Assembly: GCA_043421945.1 (NCBI GenBank)
Contig: JBHOGO010000079.1
Coordinates: 1-21,549, forward strand
Source: Thaumasiovibrio sp043421945
GTDB lineage: Bacteria; Pseudomonadota; Gammaproteobacteria; Enterobacterales; Vibrionaceae
Length of the DNA stretch: 21,549 bases
Direction: 5' to 3'
Shown: piece after piece, positions 17,319 to 21,549 of the stretch
Layout of the letters: each line of letters starts with the position of its first letter
Position numbering within the stretch: the first letter of the stretch is position 1
The notes under the pieces: model-generated
What the model saw: only the letters and a program-made list of their open reading frames with translations
Database searches by the model: none
Told to the model about the DNA's origin: nothing
Position numbers and translations under genes: made by a program

Positions 17319-17351
17319 TTTACTGATACGAGTAAAACTCGTATCAGTAAA
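17319..17351. terminator. Strong hairpin after the GH88 gene
   Basis: A perfect 15-bp inverted repeat (TTTACTGATACGAGT at 17319-17333, complement at 17337-17351) has a 3-nt loop and lies 28 bp beyond the GH88 stop. No T-run follows on the + strand, so it is either a weak intrinsic terminator or an mRNA-stabilising end structure. Confidence 0.6.
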
Positions 17352-17519
17352 TAGTAATACGATTACCCAAAGACTCCCTTCACTGAACCACTATCACAAC
17401 TGATGAAACATCGATACATATTTAAAGATTACTGCTTTCTGTTTAACCTTGACAATTTACTTTTGAAATAAATACACATTAAATAAAAACACCTTCATAA
17501 CCAAATCACAAAGAACTAA

Positions 17520-17528
17520 GGGGGGGGG
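17520..17528 (+). repeat. Nine-G homopolymer tract
   Basis: An uninterrupted run of nine G stands in an AT-rich leader, 135 bp before the likely sulfatase start. Tracts of this kind can slip during replication. Whether it changes expression here is unknown, and a base-calling error in its length is possible. Confidence 0.7.
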
Positions 17529-17662
17529 AATAATATACATATCATATGATAACACTCTTTTTTGTTTACTTTTCTATTCTGAAATTTCTATCGGTGATAA
17601 TTATTTCATTGATAGAGTTAAAATTAACCTTCAACCATTTACTAACAAATGGAACATTTATC

Positions 17663-19171
17663 ATGAGCTATAAAAAAACAATCAAAAATTCAAATAAGTT
17701 AAGGACAAATTCTGTCAAACGTGCTGTTCAAACTGTTCTTTGTCTTGCTGCCGGCCTTTATACCCAACAAGCTGCCTCCGCTAATGTTTCACCCCATTCG
17801 ACACAAACACCAAATGTGTTGATCTTCCTGATTGATGATTTACGTGTTGATGTTGGAAGTTATGGCAACCAATATATCAAAACTCCAAATATCGACAAAC
17901 TGGCAAGTGAAGGTGTTCAATTTAACAAAGCCTATGCCCAACAAGCTATCTGTGGTCCTTCTAGAGTGAGCATGCTGTCAGGATTACGACCAGAAACAAC
18001 AGGTCTATACACTATTGATAAAAGCGGTATGTTACGTCCAAACCAGCCTAACGTAGTTTCGATGCCTCAGCTATTTAAAGAAAATGGCTACCAAACTATA
18101 AGCATTGGAAAGGTTTACCATTCTACGCCTGATGATCAAGAAAACTGGACCACTCACATTAAAAAACTTAAAAACTTCTATGCTATTCCAGGAAATGAAG
18201 AAGCTAAGTTCGCCTATGAAGCTGGTGATGTTGATGATGATTTTTATAAAGATGGCAAGGTAGCTAATGATGCCGTTAATATTTTAGAACAAGTTAAGGA
18301 TGATAAATTCTTAATGATTGTTGGATTCAGCAAACCTCATTTGCCTTTCAATGCTCCAAAAAAATATTGGGATTTATACTCACATGATCAGTTTGTCGTT
18401 CCTAGCCGCGAAACACCAAACAACATGCCTGAGCTAGCACTGACGAATTGGAACGAACTACGAAGTTATGGAGGAGTGCCAAAAGAAGGTTATGTCGATG
18501 ATGAAGGAACAAAGACTCTCATCCATGCTTATTCAGCAACCGTAAGTTATATGGATGCACAGCTTGGTCGCGTAATGAATGCTCTTGAAGATTTAGACTT
18601 ACGAGAAAAAACCATGGTCGTTTTCGTGAGCGACCAAGGTTACAAACTGGGAGAATATGGTGCGTGGAATAAACACAGTAACATGGAACTAGATACTCGC
18701 GTGCCACTCATTATCAGCCGGGAAACAAGCTACCAAAACCGTCATGATGGTGTTACGTCAGATGCTTTGGTCGAAAACCTTGATATATTCCCAACTATTG
18801 TAGAAGCAACAAACTTACCGATGCCTGCTCTTGATGGCCAAAGTTTACTCCCATTACTTGAATCTCCAGATATGGAATGGGCAGACGCTGCATATAGTGT
18901 ATTCGCCAAAGAAGCGAAGGCCAAAATGGGCGTTTCGGTTACGGATGGCAAGTGGCGTTATTCTGAATGGCGTGTCTCAGAGACCCAAGAGATTCTGTCG
19001 AAGGAGCTTTACTTACACGAAAGCTCAGACATCGCTGTAGAGAACGTTGCAGGACAACCTGAATATTCAGATATTGAAGCGCGGTTAGAGGAGATGTTAT
19101 ACAGACAGTACCCACTAGATGCACCATCGTTTAATGACAGACCAATTCTTGAGAGTAATGCCGCCCATTAA
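17663..19171 (+). CDS. Secreted S1 sulfatase, iduronate-2-sulfatase-like
   Basis: With the start at 17663 (GGA 9 nt upstream) this is a 502-residue sulfatase whose first 40 or so residues form a signal peptide with a long basic n-region, cut near ASA/N. The signature is C97-G-P-S-R101, the formylglycine site. Metal-binding D58-D59 lie in FLIDDLR. The motif DQGYKLGEYGAWNKHSNMELDTRVPL is characteristic of the iduronate-2-sulfatase group (S1_7-like in my estimate). It should act in the periplasm, or outside, on sulfated ulvan fragments, and so complements the cytoplasmic sulfatase. A longer reading from 17546 would bury the signal peptide behind another hydrophobic stretch and is less likely. 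It is followed by a terminator and converges on the PL24 gene. Confidence 0.88.
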   Translation: MSYKKTIKNSNKLRTNSVKRAVQTVLCLAAGLYTQQAASANVSPHSTQTPNVLIFLIDDLRVDVGSYGNQYIKTPNIDKLASEGVQFNKAYAQQAICGPSRVSMLSGLRPETTGLYTIDKSGMLRPNQPNVVSMPQLFKENGYQTISIGKVYHSTPDDQENWTTHIKKLKNFYAIPGNEEAKFAYEAGDVDDDFYKDGKVANDAVNILEQVKDDKFLMIVGFSKPHLPFNAPKKYWDLYSHDQFVVPSRETPNNMPELALTNWNELRSYGGVPKEGYVDDEGTKTLIHAYSATVSYMDAQLGRVMNALEDLDLREKTMVVFVSDQGYKLGEYGAWNKHSNMELDTRVPLIISRETSYQNRHDGVTSDALVENLDIFPTIVEATNLPMPALDGQSLLPLLESPDMEWADAAYSVFAKEAKAKMGVSVTDGKWRYSEWRVSETQEILSKELYLHESSDIAVENVAGQPEYSDIEARLEEMLYRQYPLDAPSFNDRPILESNAAH

Positions 19172-19184
19172 AATTTTAGCGACG

Positions 19185-19203
19185 GGCTTCCTCAGTGGAA
19201 GCC
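19185..19203 (+). terminator. Intrinsic terminator after the secreted sulfatase
   Basis: A 7-bp GC-rich stem (GGCTTCC / GGAAGCC) with a 5-nt loop is followed directly by TTTAATTT, 13 bp beyond the stop codon. Confidence 0.75.
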
Positions 19204-19357
19204 TTTAATTTACCTATTATTCAACGCTAGTTAAGAGAGAAAAATGTATAGCGTTGAATAGTATAGATGACACATCCAGTCACAATATATTTCAAGAAAA
19301 TAAAAACAAATTAACTTATATTGTTAATATTAATTCCTTTTAAAACCTATCAAAAGT

Positions 19358-19390
19358 AAAAATCCCGCAAGCATTCACTTACGGGTTTTT
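19358..19390 (-). terminator. Terminator of the PL24 gene
   Basis: CCCG-CAAG and CTT-A-CGGG pair around a short loop, with an A-run on one side and a T-run on the other. In the - strand direction the stem is followed by ATTTTTACTTTT. It lies about 22 bp beyond the PL24 stop codon and could also work in the other direction. Confidence 0.75.
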
Positions 19391-19411
19391 AGACTACTTT
19401 AAAACTTACCT

Positions 19412-20917
19412 TCAAATATCCAAATCAATAACTTGCAAGTGTAATGGACGTGCTGTTCCGCTGGACCTTTCCATTAAGTAATAATATAATTTCCCGTCTT
19501 CAATATGCACCTTACCATGAGTGAACCTTTTACCTTTTCGAGCTTCATACACCCTTTCGAAATCGTTAGTACCACCTTTGGCTTTTTCTACATAAGGTCT
19601 TCCACTTTTATTTAAACCAATAATGTAAATATTATCACCTGCAGTGTGAATATTGGTTGCCCCGGCAAAATCTGTAGTAACTGTAAATTCGTCGGCGCCT
19701 GCTGGTTTGTATGAATGAAGATTGACAGATTCAAAATCTGAACGCTTATTATCACGCGATTTTACTAAGCTGATTAAGTGAATATCTCCCTTCTCTGTAA
19801 CAGTCCAGTCAAAATTATGTACAATTTGTACAGAGTCTTTCTCAGAGTGGGTGATATAATCACCTGGCTCAAAAATCTTAAGTTCATCTGAATTAACAAG
19901 TGGGAATGTCATACTCTCGCCGCTGTGATTTTTCCAATCACCATCACCGCTTGGGTTATCTGAGTAACCGTAGTAAACTCCGTTTTGGTATATAAATTTA
20001 TCATCACGGTTCGCGCGTTGTTGGAAGCCAACTCTTAGCTTGTCATTCACATACTTCATGCTCCCATACAAACCCCAGTTGTAATCATTGCCATAAGATT
20101 TGGCATTCATAACATTAAACTGTTTCCAATCTGTCCATGTACTTTCGTCGGCATCATAATGCGCAAAGACGTAACCACCATTATTGTTGCCTCCCTTTCT
20201 CATATAGACAAGGATTGTGCCATCAACATTGGTAAAAAAAGTTGGATAGGTTAGACCTGAGTAGTTAGCATAATCTATTTCCCCCGTGAGGCTCAGGTGC
20301 TTGTAGTCATCAGCTCCTTCACTAACAGGGCTTGTATCTTTAACAAATTTATTTAATTCAAATTCATCATCTGGAAGATCGGCGGTACCTGCGACACTAT
20401 AAGAGTAGCGAAAGTAATCATTACTGAAGCTTCCATCTTCTGGACGAGTTTTGCCATAAGCATGCATGTCATAAAGCATGTGAATAGTTCCATCAATCGG
20501 ACTAATCGCTATAGCAATCGTATTATGTGACTCACCAATATGGGGTTGATTTAAGAAACCTGTATGCTGGTGGGGAAACTCTATCGTTTTTATCGAACCG
20601 GTCGTAGTATTATATCGTGTAAGCATAACTTGTCTGTTTTGCTTACCACCTTTATACCAAGTCATGAACACATAGTCTTTATAGGTCTTAATACTATCGC
20701 CGTGGGCCGATATTTGAGGACCAAAGAAATAATCATAAGTATCTGTGCCATTATCTTCAGCATGGCGAGCTACTTTTTTACCATCAAAATGTAAAGCATT
20801 ATCCGTTATTTTAGTTTCGCTCTCTAAAACGACTGCTGCATTGGCCATACTAAGGGGCATGAATATCATTGCGCCAAATACTGCGCTCATACAAAAACTA
20901 ATTTTATTTTTTTTCAT
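19412..20917 (-). CDS. Ulvan lyase, PL24-like
   Basis: This 501-residue secreted protein has a signal peptide cut at about ANA/A (residue 27-28) and a BNR_4-type seven-bladed propeller. H131 (IGESHNT) and H152 (LYDMHAYG) are 21 residues apart, the same spacing as the H146/H167 pair I recall for the PL24 enzyme LOR_107. Y224 and R240 keep the 16-residue Tyr-Arg spacing seen in the PL25 lyase of this window. It shows no easily visible identity with that PL25 protein outside the fold pattern, so it is not a recent duplicate. It should cleave ulvan by beta-elimination. The start follows TTGGAA 8 nt upstream. It stands as a single-gene unit with its own promoter region. Confidence 0.85.
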   Translation of the reverse strand: MKKNKISFCMSAVFGAMIFMPLSMANAAVVLESETKITDNALHFDGKKVARHAEDNGTDTYDYFFGPQISAHGDSIKTYKDYVFMTWYKGGKQNRQVMLTRYNTTTGSIKTIEFPHQHTGFLNQPHIGESHNTIAIAISPIDGTIHMLYDMHAYGKTRPEDGSFSNDYFRYSYSVAGTADLPDDEFELNKFVKDTSPVSEGADDYKHLSLTGEIDYANYSGLTYPTFFTNVDGTILVYMRKGGNNNGGYVFAHYDADESTWTDWKQFNVMNAKSYGNDYNWGLYGSMKYVNDKLRVGFQQRANRDDKFIYQNGVYYGYSDNPSGDGDWKNHSGESMTFPLVNSDELKIFEPGDYITHSEKDSVQIVHNFDWTVTEKGDIHLISLVKSRDNKRSDFESVNLHSYKPAGADEFTVTTDFAGATNIHTAGDNIYIIGLNKSGRPYVEKAKGGTNDFERVYEARKGKRFTHGKVHIEDGKLYYYLMERSSGTARPLHLQVIDLDI

Positions 20918-21356
20918 ATTAATTCCAAATAGGTTACTTAGTTCTATTATTAGTTTGATAATATGTGAATCTAAATTAATTTTGCATGTTTAACTGGATA
21001 GATATAATGCTCAGGATTGCATCCTAATATGGCAAGATTTGCATTCAATAGTAGAATGTTTTCATCTCAATAATTTTGTAATTTAACGTGACATATATCA
21101 CTTAAAATAATTTCAGGTTGCATAATAATCTTGTTATTTCATACCTTATAGCTGGTGATGTTGTGAAAACCAGCTATTTAGATGGTAGAATTTTTTACTC
21201 GCTAAGCTTCACTAGTTATGCGCAGTATTTAAATAGATGGGGTGTGATGATAGTCACAGCCTACATTTTATCACTTAGATTTTATCCTAACTATCGATTA
21301 CTCATATATTCTATATCTCATATCGTAATACCTGAAATAGCGGAAATTCTACGCCC
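20918..21356. promoter_or_regulatory. Intergenic region upstream of the PL24 gene
   Basis: These 439 bases hold no gene I trust. They contain the palindrome AGGATTGCATCCT (21013-21025), the nearby ATTTGCATT (also found upstream of the GH39 gene at about 4039), a CRP-like site at 21088-21101, and an AT-rich stretch. The presumed PL24 promoter lies here. Confidence 0.55.
21086..21103. promoter_or_regulatory. CRP-like palindrome upstream of the PL24 gene
   Basis: GTGACATATATCAC (21088-21101) is a GTGA-N6-TCAC palindrome matching 8 of the 10 conserved CRP positions, with correct spacing. It lies about 175 bp upstream of the PL24 start, which is far for direct activation, so the promoter may be distant or the site may serve something else. 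Confidence 0.5.
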
Positions 21357-21482
21357 TTAGTCGACTAATCCGAACTCAGTACAAAGATGATCTAAATATT
21401 CTGCTTTGTGCTTTTCGAATTGTGGCACTTTCATCACATCATTCGCCATAAAGGTTTTCTCAGGCTTCATACCAGGGCAAGA
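21357..21482 (-). pseudogene. C-terminal remnant of an unidentified gene
   Basis: Read on the - strand, 41 codons end in TAA at 21357 and give a protein-like C-terminus containing MANDVMKVPQFEKHKAEYLD. Upstream the frame is broken by TGA at 21483-21485 and two TAG codons soon after, and nothing I recognise continues it. This looks like the tail of a gene cut by a rearrangement or insertion, although the true join may lie outside the window. I cannot name the family. Confidence 0.45.
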
Positions 21483-21549
21483 TCATGAACGTTTTTCAGA
21501 CGATTTGAACGCAAATTTGATCTACTAAGCTGAGTGTGATCTTATGCTT

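Larger units (their letters stand above)
17291..17662. promoter_or_regulatory. Intergenic region before the secreted sulfatase
   Basis: These 372 bases hold a strong hairpin (17319-17351), the motif GATGAAACAT at 17402-17411 (also found at 15995-16004), an AT-rich presumed promoter stretch, and a run of nine G (17520-17528). An in-frame ATG at 17546 could extend the sulfatase into this region, but it has no properly spaced ribosome-binding site. Confidence 0.55.

Noticed and set aside
17300..17325. CRP-like TGTGATAATTTTACTG after the GH88 gene
   Set aside because: Only the left half matches the consensus, and it overlaps the base of the terminator-like hairpin.
17546..17662. N-terminal extension of the secreted sulfatase
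   Set aside because: There is no correctly spaced ribosome-binding site, and it would place a second hydrophobic stretch ahead of a good signal peptide.
14528..19171. Glycosaminoglycan (heparin or chondroitin) degradation, suggested by GH88 and the iduronate-2-sulfatase-like enzyme
   Set aside because: No PL8, PL12, PL13 or PL21 lyase is visible, and rhamnosidase and xylosidase-like enzymes do not fit glycosaminoglycans.
21118..21360. 80-codon open frame on the + strand
   Set aside because: It starts with TTG without a ribosome-binding site, has no recognisable domain, and ends on top of the stop of the opposite-strand remnant.
1..21549. tRNA, rRNA, CRISPR arrays, integrases or complete insertion sequences
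   Set aside because: I saw no cloverleaf, no regularly spaced repeats and no transposase or integrase reading frame on either strand.

Overview
The window looks like part of an ulvan utilisation locus from a marine, AT-rich gammaproteobacterium, most likely Vibrio-like. Two different ulvan lyase families (PL25 and PL24-like) bracket a set of glycoside hydrolases and sulfatases suited to ulvan, the green-algal polymer of 3-sulfated rhamnose, glucuronic or iduronic acid and xylose. Uptake appears to use a KdgM-type porin and a sodium:solute symporter. There is no SusC/SusD pair and no TonB-dependent receptor, which argues against Bacteroidota and against the usual Alteromonas or Pseudoalteromonas arrangement. 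The organism assignment is an inference.

Layout, left to right. 1-614: a small secreted protein of unknown function on the + strand, then a bidirectional terminator. 615-7936, all on the - strand: PL25 ulvan lyase, GH39-like hydrolase, large secreted GH2-like protein and KdgM porin, each with a signal peptide or export signal and most with their own gap upstream. 8284-15847: a four-gene - strand operon transcribed from right to left, encoding sulfatase, SSS symporter, GH78 rhamnosidase and GH43 xylosidase-like enzyme. None of its three enzymes has a signal peptide. 15848-16126: a divergent control region with two tandem CRP-like sites. 16127-19171, + strand: a cytoplasmic GH88 unsaturated glucuronyl hydrolase, then a secreted iduronate-2-sulfatase-like sulfatase. 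19412-20917, - strand: a PL24-like ulvan lyase. 21357-21482: the C-terminal remnant of an unidentified - strand gene.

Proposed working scheme (inference). The secreted lyases cut ulvan into oligosaccharides with a 4,5-unsaturated uronate end. KdgM lets these into the periplasm, where the GH39, the GH2-like protein and the secreted sulfatase may trim them. The SSS symporter carries the products, probably still partly sulfated, across the inner membrane. In the cytoplasm GH88 removes the unsaturated uronate, the cytoplasmic sulfatase removes sulfate, and GH78 and GH43 release rhamnose and xylose. No transcription regulator, sulfatase-maturation enzyme or rhamnose/KDG catabolic gene lies in the window, so those functions must be encoded elsewhere. 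The most unusual features are a GH2 that lacks the expected acid/base glutamate, the apparent import of sulfated oligosaccharides by an SSS symporter, and an intercistronic RNA hairpin that could hide the ribosome-binding site of the GH78 gene.
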